A stretch of 64,000 bases of DNA from NCBI RefSeq assembly GCF_014636295.1, contig NZ_BMEC01000008.1, positions 1-64,000 of the forward strand. The letters run 5' to 3'. The notes beneath the pieces were generated by a model. It searched no databases. It saw nothing but the letters and a program-made list of their open reading frames with translations, and was not told where the DNA came from. Below, in pieces: positions 28,860-37,536 of this stretch. Source of the DNA: Marivirga lumbricoides (lineage in GTDB: Bacteria; Bacteroidota; Bacteroidia; Cytophagales; Cyclobacteriaceae). Numbering within the stretch: position 1 is the first letter of the stretch; every line of letters begins with the position of its first letter. Made by a program: the position numbers and the translations under genes.

Positions 28860-29707
28860 CCTATTAACGATTTACCTGTTACCTTAATAAAAACCTCTTC
28901 CAGCGTAGCATCCAGCGTTTGCATGCGCTTTACTTCTTTTCCTTTGATGAAAGTCAGAAATTCCTGATTGTTACCGATATCAGCCAGTGGAAACTCCTGA
29001 ACTTCATTTTTAACCAGCTCTACTTTCACAGCTTCCTTACCGTATTGATGTTTAAGACGCTGGGGTGAATCTGTTGCAACCAGCTTTCCATCCACTATAA
29101 AAGCCACTCTGTCACAAATATGATCCGCTGTTTCCATGCTGTGGGTGGTTACAAAAATAGTTTTGCCCGCTTCCTTCAAGTTCAAAATATGTTGCTTGAT
29201 TTTGTGCGCATTTACAGGGTCAAGTCCGGAAGTGGGCTCATCAAAAAACAGAATATCCGGATCATGCTGAATGGCACGAATAAAATTAAGGCGCATTTTC
29301 ATTCCTTTTGAGTAGGATTCAACCGGTTTATTAATCGCTTCAGTTAAATCAACCATTTCAAAAAGGCTCTCTATAGATTGAGATAGAGCTTTTGGATAGA
29401 AAGAAGCAAACAGTTCAAGATTCTCTTTACCCGTAAGCTTCATATAATGATTAGGGAGTTCGAAGCCTACGCCAATCTTTTCGAAATAACTATTATCCCA
29501 TTCGGTCAGGTCTTTTCCATTTACCTCTACCTTGCCACTAAAACCCTTCAATATTTTATAGAGCACCTTCTGCGCAGTACTTTTGCCGGATCCTGAAGGT
29601 CCCAAAAAACCAAAAACCTCTCCTGTATTGATCTCAAAATTTAGGCCTTTGAGTGTCGGAGCTTCATTTGAAGGATAGGTATAAACTAAATTTTCAACTT
29701 TTATCAT
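28856..29707 (-). CDS. ABC transporter ATP-binding protein
   Basis: 283 aa. Walker A GPSGSGKST (about 36-44), signature YSKGMKMR in place of LSGGQ (about 133-140), Walker B ILFFDEPTSGLDP and the H-loop VTTHSME. The C-terminal 60 residues resemble the regulatory tail of multidrug/antibiotic-type ATPases. Its start overlaps the TetR gene by 14 bp. The Ser-Lys-Gly signature is common in this exporter subfamily. Confidence 0.92.
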   Translation of the reverse strand: MIKVENLVYTYPSNEAPTLKGLNFEINTGEVFGFLGPSGSGKSTAQKVLYKILKGFSGKVEVNGKDLTEWDNSYFEKIGVGFELPNHYMKLTGKENLELFASFYPKALSQSIESLFEMVDLTEAINKPVESYSKGMKMRLNFIRAIQHDPDILFFDEPTSGLDPVNAHKIKQHILNLKEAGKTIFVTTHSMETADHICDRVAFIVDGKLVATDSPQRLKHQYGKEAVKVELVKNEVQEFPLADIGNNQEFLTFIKGKEVKRMQTLDATLEEVFIKVTGKSLIG

Positions 29708-30368
29708 GATGAGGTGCGTTAAATGCCGGCTTAACTAAATTGATATAATGCTGTACATGCTCCAGGAGAAGTTCTTCCTTATGATGGTATACTGGTAGTT
29801 CTTGCGCTATACTCTTCTGTGGATTCACCAGGCCAATGAATTGCAGATGTTCCTGCATATCGCGCCCAGTATGGAAAAGAGAATAAGCCATAATGTTAGT
29901 TGGAATATCGTTTCTGAAAAGCCCCCCTTCAATTTCTGCTTTAACCATCTCTTCAAATACCTGAACAACCTGCAACATCATTTTGTCAAATATTGGTTCA
30001 ACTGAAGGCGAATACAGATTCTGAGATAATCCAAAAAGGAAATGACTTTCCAAATGATGCTCTGCATCGAAACGGAGTCCTGCTTTGAACAAATCCATAA
30101 AATATGACCAGAAATCAGGATAACCTGTTCTTTTTACGGTGGCTATATAAGAAGCCTTTACTGAATTGGCCTGCTCTATTAAATAGAGAAACAAATCCAT
30201 CTTGTCTTCAAAGTATTGATAGATGCTTCCCTTTGCTATACCGAGCTGCTTCACCACTTCGGAGAGTGAGGCTTCATCGTAAGGCTTGAGCGCAAACTCT
30301 CTAAGAAAAGCATTGGTAATCCGCTTTTTCTTATCTGCTTTTAATTGATGAAAAGTTTCTTTTGGCAT
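29694..30368 (-). CDS. TetR-family regulator of the ABC exporter operon
   Basis: 224 aa. N-terminal helix-turn-helix (about 12-58: RITNAFLREFALKPYDEASL, GIAKGSIYQYFEDKMDLF) and a helical ligand-binding domain. First gene of the exporter operon, which implies autorepression relieved by the exported compound. Two TGACTnnnnAGTCA palindromes flank a -7 promoter box directly upstream, a classic TetR arrangement. Confidence 0.92.
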   Translation of the reverse strand: MPKETFHQLKADKKKRITNAFLREFALKPYDEASLSEVVKQLGIAKGSIYQYFEDKMDLFLYLIEQANSVKASYIATVKRTGYPDFWSYFMDLFKAGLRFDAEHHLESHFLFGLSQNLYSPSVEPIFDKMMLQVVQVFEEMVKAEIEGGLFRNDIPTNIMAYSLFHTGRDMQEHLQFIGLVNPQKSIAQELPVYHHKEELLLEHVQHYINLVKPAFNAPHHDKS

Positions 30369-30373
30369 ATTTA

Positions 30374-30387
30374 TGACTTATCAGTCA
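30374..30387. promoter_or_regulatory. TetR operator, proximal
   Basis: TGACT-TATC-AGTCA, a 5-bp inverted repeat with 4-bp spacer, 5 bp before the regulator's ATG. Confidence 0.75.
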
Positions 30388-30395
30388 CAAATATA
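30388..30395 (-). promoter_or_regulatory. Predicted -7 box of the exporter operon
   Basis: TATATTTG on the minus strand fits TAnnTTTG and lies between the two operators; no clear TTG -33 element. Confidence 0.5.
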
Positions 30396-30405
30396 AAAAA
30401 CAATT

Positions 30406-30421
30406 GTGACTTAGTAGTCAC
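30406..30421. promoter_or_regulatory. TetR operator, distal
   Basis: GTGACT-TAGT-AGTCAC, a 6-bp inverted repeat; its centre is 33 bp (about three helical turns) from the proximal operator. Confidence 0.75.
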
Positions 30422-30503
30422 TTTTAAGAAAAAAGTTAATTACTAAAAGGTTGGCTACCTTTTTCACGTTATTTTCTTCTGTTATATGTAGATAGAATTA
30501 TTT

Positions 30504-32909
30504 TTACTGAGAGGCTGCTTTCAGTGAAAATTTGCGTTTTTCTCCCTTTTCAAAATCAAATAGCTGGTCTATTACACCAATTTTCACTTTATCGCTCCAG
30601 CCTTCCTCAAAAGAAATTAAAAGCTTCTCATCCTTGATTCTGATGCCAATCCAGTGGTTCCGATATTTTATCCTCATGGCAATCGCTTTAATATCTTCCG
30701 GAAGATCAGGTTTAATCCAGAGGGCGTCATCGCAGATGGCAAGGCCAGAATAGCACCTTTGCACCAAATTTAATGAGCCCGCCATAGCTCCTAAATGAAT
30801 CCCTTCAGGGGTAGTGCCACCTTGAATATCCTCAAAATCACTGACCAGCAGGGCTTCAAAGTTTTCCCAAGAAGCCGTTTTATTGTATTTGCTGAGAATC
30901 CAGGAGAATACAAACCTACTAAGCGTGGAACCATGCGAAGTTCTCTGCTGATAGTATTCAATATTCTTACTGATCATTTCAGCATTGAACTGATAGCCCA
31001 TGCCTTCAAAAATATTTTGAAGCTCCTCTTCATTAAAAAGATAAAAGAGCATTAAAACATCTGCCTGCTTATTGGCTTGGTAATTATTGGGGGAATCACC
31101 TTCGCTTTCCAATACCCTGTCCAGCCGTTGAATATCCTCGTATTTTTCCTTGTACTCCTCCCACGGAAATTCTTTCAATTGATGGTAACCTTCAAACTGC
31201 TCAATGATGTCATCATTGATATAAGGGATATATAGTTTTTCACTGATTTCCTTCCATAATTGCAGTTCCTCCTCATCAATTTTCAGATATTGGAGCAATT
31301 CTCTTTTACGGCTCTTTTCAATTATCTCCAGTATTTCAAGCCCTTTCTTTAAAAGCCAGGAGACTAATACATTGGTATAGCTGTTATTATTTAGGCCGGG
31401 TTCGTCAGAGTTCGGGTAGGATGTATGGTATTCATCCGGGCCTACAATCCCATTTATTACATAGCGATTCTTTTCTTTGCTAAACTCAGCTTTGCTAGCC
31501 CAAAAGGAGGCTATGCTTAAGAACATTTCCGCTCCGAAGAATGAAAGAAACTGCCTGTCGTCACTGGCTAGATAATAATTCCAGATATTGTAAGCGATGG
31601 CGCAGTTTACATGTCGTTGCAAATGCGTTTCATCAGGAATCCAGTTGCCGGAATCAGGGTTAAGATGTACCACCTGGCTTTCTTCTCTACCGTTGCTTCC
31701 ACTTTGCCATGGAAACATTGCTCCTCTATATCCTTCCTGCTTAGCAGCATATCTGGCTTCATCTAAGCGATGGTACCTGTACATTAACAGGCTTCTGGTA
31801 ATTTCTGGAAAGCGCAGGTTCAAAAATGGGAAAATATACATTTCATCCCAGAAGATATGTCCTCTGTAAGCTTCTCCATGAATTCCCCGGGAAGGAACCC
31901 CGACATCCAGGCCTATGGTGTTGAATGAAACCGTCTGCATTACATGAAAAATGTGCAGCCTGAGCAGTTGTTGTGTTTTGCTACCATTAAAGATTTTTAT
32001 GTCACTGCGGTGCCATAATCTTTCCATAGCCTGCTCATGCCTTTGCAATAACTCAGCAAAACGATTTGCTCGTTCGATGTCCTTAATTGCCTCTAAGGTT
32101 GATTCGGTAATAGCCCGGTCTCGTGATGTATAAATGGCAGCAATTTTCTCTATATGATATTGCTCTTTTTCTTCCACAGAAAAAGTAAATTGTTGGTCAA
32201 TCCACCCTTCTTTCTCAGTAGTTTCACTGGTAAGGTCCAACAGATTTCCGCTATGGTAGAAACGGGTTCTCGCTGCCTGGCTCATCCTGATTTTAGATTG
32301 CTTTGTTTCTACCTGTAGCAACATGCTGTCATTATCCAACTTCTCTGTTTGCAAGGGATGAAGATGCTGACTTTCCAAATCGCTGTAGCGCTCCACATTG
32401 TCGTTAATCACTGTACCATCCAATGCCGATTGAAAAGTAACCTTTCCACTCCAGTTTTCAGGGGTAAAAGTCCATTCCAGACCCACCATATGCTTATCGC
32501 GCATGCTTACAAGCCTTCTACTCCGAATGTGCGTAATTCTGCCCTCCTCATCTTCTAACCTGAAGTCCCTCACCAAAACACCTTCCTTCATTTCCAGTGT
32601 CTGGCAATAATTAAGCACTTTTACTTCTTCAAGATTAAACCATTTTCCATTGTCCTGCCTGAAGTTAAGGCAGAGCCAGTTGGGGAAATTGACAAAATCC
32701 TCATTTTCAATGTCTCTGTCTGCTACCTTTGTTTTTGCCCGGTTAAAGCCCCCTGCCAGATAGGTGCCGGGGTAATTAAATTCATTATTCCGGCTTTCCT
32801 CAGCCGCACCACGCGTAGCAATATATCCATTTCCCAAAGTGCATAGTGCCTCCCTGAGTTTTTGCTCCTCCGGTTTCCATTGATCGTACTGAATGCTAAA
32901 ATCCTTCAT
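30504..32909 (-). CDS. GH65 family disaccharide phosphorylase or trehalase
   Basis: 801 aa, normal for GH65. N-terminal beta-sandwich (about 1-270), then an (alpha/alpha)6 barrel; general acid Glu493 in GPDEYHTSYP; the phosphate-site signature RTSHGSTLS is present near 668. Family members phosphorolyse maltose, trehalose or kojibiose, giving beta-glucose-1-phosphate; actinobacterial members hydrolyse trehalose. Upstream genes for a beta-phosphoglucomutase-like HAD and a trehalose-phosphatase favour trehalose as substrate. Last gene of that operon. No signal peptide, so cytoplasmic. Confidence 0.88.
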   Translation of the reverse strand: MKDFSIQYDQWKPEEQKLREALCTLGNGYIATRGAAEESRNNEFNYPGTYLAGGFNRAKTKVADRDIENEDFVNFPNWLCLNFRQDNGKWFNLEEVKVLNYCQTLEMKEGVLVRDFRLEDEEGRITHIRSRRLVSMRDKHMVGLEWTFTPENWSGKVTFQSALDGTVINDNVERYSDLESQHLHPLQTEKLDNDSMLLQVETKQSKIRMSQAARTRFYHSGNLLDLTSETTEKEGWIDQQFTFSVEEKEQYHIEKIAAIYTSRDRAITESTLEAIKDIERANRFAELLQRHEQAMERLWHRSDIKIFNGSKTQQLLRLHIFHVMQTVSFNTIGLDVGVPSRGIHGEAYRGHIFWDEMYIFPFLNLRFPEITRSLLMYRYHRLDEARYAAKQEGYRGAMFPWQSGSNGREESQVVHLNPDSGNWIPDETHLQRHVNCAIAYNIWNYYLASDDRQFLSFFGAEMFLSIASFWASKAEFSKEKNRYVINGIVGPDEYHTSYPNSDEPGLNNNSYTNVLVSWLLKKGLEILEIIEKSRKRELLQYLKIDEEELQLWKEISEKLYIPYINDDIIEQFEGYHQLKEFPWEEYKEKYEDIQRLDRVLESEGDSPNNYQANKQADVLMLFYLFNEEELQNIFEGMGYQFNAEMISKNIEYYQQRTSHGSTLSRFVFSWILSKYNKTASWENFEALLVSDFEDIQGGTTPEGIHLGAMAGSLNLVQRCYSGLAICDDALWIKPDLPEDIKAIAMRIKYRNHWIGIRIKDEKLLISFEEGWSDKVKIGVIDQLFDFEKGEKRKFSLKAASQ

Positions 32910-32955
32910 ATTTCTAATTTCTTGGTTATTTCCAGGCTTCAGCGGATATGAAAGT

Positions 32956-33750
32956 TTACTTCGTCAGGCGTTGCTGAAGCTTTTGCAAGAATTCTACTAC
33001 TTCTGTAGTATCCTTCAATTGATAAGTTGCATGAGTCTCCTGATCGTGCGATCCCACCAAAATACCTACTCCATAATCTTTTATTGCTTTCAATGCATCT
33101 TCATCTGTAATATCATCCCCAATAAAAATAGGCATATATTCCTCTTTGCTTAATTCAAGCTCTTTCATTAGCCACTGAAGTGCCTTTCCCTTATGCCAGT
33201 TAAGATTAGGTTTAAGTTCCAGTATTTTTTTTCCGCTGCCTTTCTTTAGCTTCTCGTCAGATTGTAAAACTTCTTCTACAATAGATTTTAATTCGTCCAC
33301 TTTTTCTTCCTGCACATTTCTGTAATGCACAGCAATGGCATATTTTTTTCTTTCTAACTGGCTGCCTTTAATATTCTTAAGTTTCTCCTTAAGTTTTTCC
33401 TCTGCTTTATCTAATGATGGCAGCGTTTTTTTACCTTCCTCATACTGCATTTCCATGCCATCGGGGCCGCTGATATCAAAGCCATGGCTTCCTGCATAAA
33501 AGAGTGTATTTATATCAATAAATGATAGAATATCTTTTCTATCTCTTCCACTAATTACCGCTACATTGATGATTTTAGATAGTTGCTCAAGTGCGGACCT
33601 GGTCTTTCCAGGTAGTTTTGCCTCTTCAGGATCTGATACTATTGGGGTAAGTGTGCCATCATAATCCAGAAAAAGTACTGCTTTCTTATCTCCCGATAAT
33701 TCATAAATTTCATTGATGTTTTGTAAAGCATTCGGAAGCTTTTGTTCCAT
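32956..33750 (-). CDS. otsB: Trehalose-6-phosphate phosphatase
   Basis: 264 aa HAD superfamily IIB enzyme. Motif I FLDYDGTLTP, motif II VISGRD, GSHGFDISGP substrate loop, motif III Lys in WHKGKAL and motif IV GDDITDEDA. It removes phosphate from trehalose-6-phosphate. No OtsA partner is in the window. It sits between the HAD gene (18 bp) and GH65 gene (46 bp) in one operon. Confidence 0.92.
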   Translation of the reverse strand: MEQKLPNALQNINEIYELSGDKKAVLFLDYDGTLTPIVSDPEEAKLPGKTRSALEQLSKIINVAVISGRDRKDILSFIDINTLFYAGSHGFDISGPDGMEMQYEEGKKTLPSLDKAEEKLKEKLKNIKGSQLERKKYAIAVHYRNVQEEKVDELKSIVEEVLQSDEKLKKGSGKKILELKPNLNWHKGKALQWLMKELELSKEEYMPIFIGDDITDEDALKAIKDYGVGILVGSHDQETHATYQLKDTTEVVEFLQKLQQRLTK

Positions 33751-33768
33751 ATATTTTATAGTTTTTGT

Positions 33769-34509
33769 TTATTTATTTGATGAATAAATTTCGGTTAGCT
33801 GCTTCACTACTATGTCAGCCTTAGCATCTTCCATTTCGCTCGCTTCACCCTTTCTGGCTACTCCTACAACTAATCCGAAACCTCCGCTTTTACCCGCCTT
33901 AATTCCGGCAATAGCATCTTCAACCACAATAGTTTTTTCAGGGGCAGCACCTAAAAGCGCTGCCGCCTCTAAAAAGATATCAGGAGCTGGCTTTCCACTC
34001 AATCCTTCTTTCTCAGAAATTACGCCATCAACCCGCACATCAAAAAGATTTTGCACCCCGGCTGAATCTAGAATATACTCAGCATTTTTACTTGAAGAAA
34101 TAACTGCTATTTTCAGCCCTTCCTTTTTCCACTTCTTCACTGTTTGAATGGTATCTTCATACACATGCACTCCCTCTTTTTTAAGCAACCCAAGAAAGAT
34201 TTCATTTTTACGCATACCAAGACTATATACTGAAGGCTCCTGGCCATCCTCATCCGGCCCGCCTTCAGGTAAACTTATATTTCTTGATTTCAAAAAACTT
34301 CTGACTCCGTCAAAGCGAGGTATTCCATCAATAAATGTGTTATAGTCTTTGTCTAAGTTTAAGGGCTTAAAATCTGCTCCATCCCTGCTTTGCAGAAAAT
34401 CATCAAACATTTTCTTCCATGCTTTAGCATGGAGGCGCGCTGTTTGTGTAATTACGCCATCCATATCCAAAATAACAGCTTCAAAATTCTGATTGAGCAT
34501 TTCTGCCAT
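33769..34509 (-). CDS. Beta-phosphoglucomutase-like HAD enzyme
   Basis: 246 aa. HAD motif I ILDMDGVITQT with nucleophile Asp and acid/base Asp; cap domain about 25-110; motif II ISSSKN; motif III Lys in SGKPAPDIFLEA; motif IV VVEDAIAGIKAG. This fits the beta-phosphoglucomutase family, which would convert the beta-glucose-1-phosphate made by a GH65 phosphorylase to glucose-6-phosphate. Motif details alone do not exclude a sugar phosphatase. 14 bp after wrbA. Confidence 0.85.
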   Translation of the reverse strand: MAEMLNQNFEAVILDMDGVITQTARLHAKAWKKMFDDFLQSRDGADFKPLNLDKDYNTFIDGIPRFDGVRSFLKSRNISLPEGGPDEDGQEPSVYSLGMRKNEIFLGLLKKEGVHVYEDTIQTVKKWKKEGLKIAVISSSKNAEYILDSAGVQNLFDVRVDGVISEKEGLSGKPAPDIFLEAAALLGAAPEKTIVVEDAIAGIKAGKSGGFGLVVGVARKGEASEMEDAKADIVVKQLTEIYSSNK

Positions 34510-34523
34510 AGTTAAAGTATTGC

Positions 34524-35138
34524 TTATTTAGCTAAACCTTCTTTTATAAATCCGGCAATTTGCGCCATTCTTTCTACCTGGTGCGCTACGCCTGCTTTTA
34601 TTTCAGGTGTTAATCCACCACTTGCCGGATTTACGCTTACGCCATAAGGATTTCCTCCTGCTTTAAACTGTACGTCAGAAGCATAACCAGGCGTTACTAC
34701 TATGGCTCCCCAATGGTGCATAGTTTTATAAAGTGATCGTAAAGTTGTTTCCTGACCACCATGCATATTTTGTGAACTTGTCATTCCTGTTACTACCTTA
34801 TTTACCAATTTACCGCTAAACCAAAGGCCTCCGGTAGTATCAAAGAAAGAAGCAAGTTGTGAAGGGAGATTTCCATAACGAGTGGGTGCACTAAACACAA
34901 TGGCATCTGCCCACTCAAGGTCATCCAAAGAAACCTCCTGAACATCTTTAGTAGCTTCTAAATGCTTGGCCCAATCTTCATTCTGCTGAATAGCTTCTTT
35001 TGGAGCCAACTCCTTTACTTTTCTGAAGCGAACTTCTTTAATGTCGGCATTTTTAGCTGCTTCTTCTGCCCATCGGGCCAGTTGATAATTGGTTCCTGTT
35101 GAACTGTAATAGATAATTGATAATTTAACATTTTTCAT
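34524..35138 (-). CDS. wrbA: NAD(P)H:quinone oxidoreductase, WrbA type
   Basis: 204 aa flavodoxin-like protein. FMN phosphate loop YYSSTGTNYQLA (about 10-21), PTRYGNLPSQLASFFD and the late HGGQETT motif match WrbA. It reduces quinones by two electrons and so limits oxidative stress. First gene of the operon leading to the trehalose genes. Confidence 0.9.
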   Translation of the reverse strand: MKNVKLSIIYYSSTGTNYQLARWAEEAAKNADIKEVRFRKVKELAPKEAIQQNEDWAKHLEATKDVQEVSLDDLEWADAIVFSAPTRYGNLPSQLASFFDTTGGLWFSGKLVNKVVTGMTSSQNMHGGQETTLRSLYKTMHHWGAIVVTPGYASDVQFKAGGNPYGVSVNPASGGLTPEIKAGVAHQVERMAQIAGFIKEGLAK

Positions 35139-35329
35139 ATACTTATAAATTTTGGTGATAATTTCTTTCCAGGTTAATCTAACTTTAAACCTATATATGT
35201 ATAAGTATTATATCGAAATAAGTTGGGCTTAAGCAGGAAAATGGTTCATCCATAGGCTCCATCCGCTTTAAGAGACCAATTAATTTCTGCTGTGGCTAAC
35301 AAAAAGAGCTTTTTTACGATAAAACCATC

Positions 35330-36013
35330 ATGCATGAAATTATCTCCATTGAATTATTAGGTATCAGAATAGATGAACCGATGGTAACGCTTACAGATCT
35401 TCTCGTAAGCGTACTTTGCTTTATTTTCTTCTATAAGCTACACAGAAGGCCGGAGCAGCAACTCATTATAGTATATTTTAAGTACTACTTTTTGGTAATG
35501 GGTATGGCGACAACTTTCGGGGGGTTAGTAGGGCATGCTTTTTACTACGAGTTTAGCAAAAGCTGGAAACTGCTGGGATGGATTATCAGTATGGTGGCAA
35601 TTATGTTGATTGAAAGAGCGGCCATTGAGCACACACAAATAGTACTAAAGAAGAAATATATAAAAACACTAAGGGTTGTTAATTTAGTGGAGTTTTCAAT
35701 CTTTTTAATTCTTACACTTTACACACTTAACTTCTTTTATGTACAACTTCATTCCGGCTACGGATTGATGTTTGTAGTTTTCACCATAGAGTTCTTGCTG
35801 TTTTTGAAAACCAGAAATGAAACAAGTAAATACATTATGGCAGGGATAGGCTTCGCTGCACTCTCCGCACTTACTTTCTCCACCCAATTCACTCTACATC
35901 CATGGTTCAATTACCTTGCCTTTAGCCATGTATGGATGGCTGTGGCCTCTGTTTTTATTTATTTAGGAGTGAAAAAGGTAGAGGTGGTTAAGCAAGAAAA
36001 AGCCCTTGTTTAG
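35330..36013 (+). CDS. Seven-helix membrane protein, unknown function
   Basis: 227 aa with about seven membrane helices (near 20-37, 47-68, 77-96, 110-130, 138-156, 165-185 and 195-215). Membrane-embedded His residues occur in GLVGHAFYYEF and HPWFNYLAFSHVWM. That pattern loosely recalls haem- or metal-binding membrane proteins of the ceramidase-like type, but I cannot name a family. Divergent from wrbA, convergent with csaA. Confidence 0.65.
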   Translation: MHEIISIELLGIRIDEPMVTLTDLLVSVLCFIFFYKLHRRPEQQLIIVYFKYYFLVMGMATTFGGLVGHAFYYEFSKSWKLLGWIISMVAIMLIERAAIEHTQIVLKKKYIKTLRVVNLVEFSIFLILTLYTLNFFYVQLHSGYGLMFVVFTIEFLLFLKTRNETSKYIMAGIGFAALSALTFSTQFTLHPWFNYLAFSHVWMAVASVFIYLGVKKVEVVKQEKALV

Positions 36014-36034
36014 CACTGTAAACAGTTATAATTG

Positions 36035-36373
36035 CTAGTATAATTTGGCTCCATTAGGCACTTCCTGTTCAACAGAAGCAAGTACTATGTTACCATTTTC
36101 ATCCTCATAACCCGTAATTAGTACTTCAGACATAAAGTTGCCAATCTGTTTTTTAGGAAAATTTATTACACATTGCACCTGTCTGCCAATTAACTGCTCC
36201 AGGGTATAATTTACAGTAATTTGCGCACTCGTTTTTTTCAGACCTACTTCTTCCCCCAGGTCCACCCAAACCTTATAAGCAGGCTTTTTGGCTTCTGGAA
36301 ATGGTTCTGTCTTGACAATCGTTCCGATCCTGATATCTATTTTTTGAAAATCAGCCCAGTTAATAGTGTTCAT
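36035..36373 (-). CDS. csaA: tRNA-binding-domain protein CsaA
   Basis: 112 aa from the ATG at 36373 (an upstream TTG gives only a spurious leader). A stand-alone OB-fold EMAP/tRNA-binding domain: WADFQKIDIRIGTIVK, KKTSAQITVNY, IGRQVQCVINFPKKQIGNFM, SEVLITGYED. CsaA is described as an export-related chaperone and binds structured RNA. Convergent with the membrane protein 21 bp away. Confidence 0.93.
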   Translation of the reverse strand: MNTINWADFQKIDIRIGTIVKTEPFPEAKKPAYKVWVDLGEEVGLKKTSAQITVNYTLEQLIGRQVQCVINFPKKQIGNFMSEVLITGYEDENGNIVLASVEQEVPNGAKLY

Positions 36374-36466
36374 AGTAGGTAAATTTGGATTTGAAAACAA
36401 TCAGCAAAATTACATGTTTGCATTTTAGAAAAAATACAAATAATATGTGTTTTATATAAAAATTTG

Positions 36467-36474
36467 TATATTTG
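36467..36474 (+). promoter_or_regulatory. Predicted -7 box
   Basis: TATATTTG, matching TAnnTTTG, 22 bp before the ATG of the small secreted protein; the -33 element is poor. Confidence 0.4.
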
Positions 36475-36496
36475 GTACTGACCAAAAGTAAGTAGG

Positions 36497-36853
36497 ATGA
36501 TCGCAACCACTAAACTCAAATCTCTTAGGTCCATCGGATTGATTCTTACGTTAGGATTTTTCACCATTTCCGGTGGATATGCAACATCAGATTCAATTAA
36601 AGAAGAAAAGAAGAAAACAGAAGATTCTGAGAAGAAATCAAACCTGGATCCTGATAAAAAAGGAATTAAAGCTGATTCTATCTCAAACTTTACTAAAAAA
36701 GTAGAAGCTAAAACTGATTCGACTGCCAGTAAGTCGCAAAACCCAAGTTCTATGTCTTCTATGTCATACAACATTTTATTTCAGGTGATTTATAGATTCA
36801 GTTTTTCTGAAATATTTGATTCACCTTCAAGTTCAGAAATTGTTTCTCACTAA
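36497..36853 (+). CDS. Small secreted Lys/Ser-rich protein
   Basis: 118 aa. Signal peptide about 1-29 (cut near GGYA-TSD), then a low-complexity charged stretch (KEEKKKTEDSEKKS..., about 34-75), Ser-rich text and a short aromatic C-terminus (NILFQVIYRFSFSEIF). No family recognised. A promoter box upstream and terminator immediately downstream support a real monocistronic gene. Confidence 0.55.
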   Translation: MIATTKLKSLRSIGLILTLGFFTISGGYATSDSIKEEKKKTEDSEKKSNLDPDKKGIKADSISNFTKKVEAKTDSTASKSQNPSSMSSMSYNILFQVIYRFSFSEIFDSPSSSEIVSH

Positions 36854-36858
36854 AATAT

Positions 36859-36886
36859 AAAAAGCTCCCATAAACAGGAGCTTTTT
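36859..36886. terminator. Bidirectional terminator
   Basis: AAAAAGCTCC (36859-36868), 8-nt loop, GGAGCTTTTT (36877-36886) between convergent genes. Confidence 0.85.
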
Positions 36887-36911
36887 ATTAATTACTGGCT
36901 ACCGGGAGCCT

Positions 36912-37502
36912 TTATTTTATTACTACACTAAATATTGCCTGCACATCAGTTTCTCCTCCTGCTTTGGTAATGTCGCCCGTCTTTACTCCTTCAGCAGATT
37001 TATTTGGTTCATGTCTTAATGTTACTGTTAAGGTTCCTTCGCTGGCCTCACCGGTAGTGAAAATAGAAGTTACTCCAACGGGGTTACCATCTTCATCTAC
37101 ATCATCGTAGGCAAAGTCAAGATTTAATCCATTGCTGGTTTCAAAGAAAAACTGGTGGTCATCACCTTCCTCTAAAATCTCTTCAGTGATATTTTCTGCA
37201 GGATTTTCCGTTGTATTCAATACTTGAATAGCTACATTATAACTTACACCAGCATCTAATATAGACTCTTGCCCGTCAGTATATACTGGCTCAATAGGAC
37301 CATCTCCATCAGCATCAAAAACTGAAAAAAATACAGGGTCACCACCACCTGTAGTAGGAACGAATGTGAGCGACATGGTGGTGATTAATTCCTCTTCATT
37401 CTCTGCTTCCGGCTCTTCCGTATCACATTGAGAAAATAACACTACTGCTGATAATAATAACAGGCTTCTAAATAAGCCTGTTAAACTTACTTGATTTTTC
37501 AT
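36912..37502 (-). CDS. Lipoprotein partner of the TonB receptor
   Basis: 196 aa. Lipoprotein signal with lipobox LFSQC (Cys26), then an acidic linker (DTEEPEAENEEE) and a beta-rich domain with Asp/Gly loops (DADGDGPIEP). Such small lipoproteins often follow Bacteroidota TonB receptors that import metals or cofactors; the Asp-rich loops may hold Ca2+. It lies 34 bp after the receptor gene in the same orientation. Confidence 0.7.
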   Translation of the reverse strand: MKNQVSLTGLFRSLLLLSAVVLFSQCDTEEPEAENEEELITTMSLTFVPTTGGGDPVFFSVFDADGDGPIEPVYTDGQESILDAGVSYNVAIQVLNTTENPAENITEEILEEGDDHQFFFETSNGLNLDFAYDDVDEDGNPVGVTSIFTTGEASEGTLTVTLRHEPNKSAEGVKTGDITKAGGETDVQAIFSVVIK

Positions 37503-37536
37503 ATTTGTTTTGTTTTTGGTTTTTGATTTATTTGAA

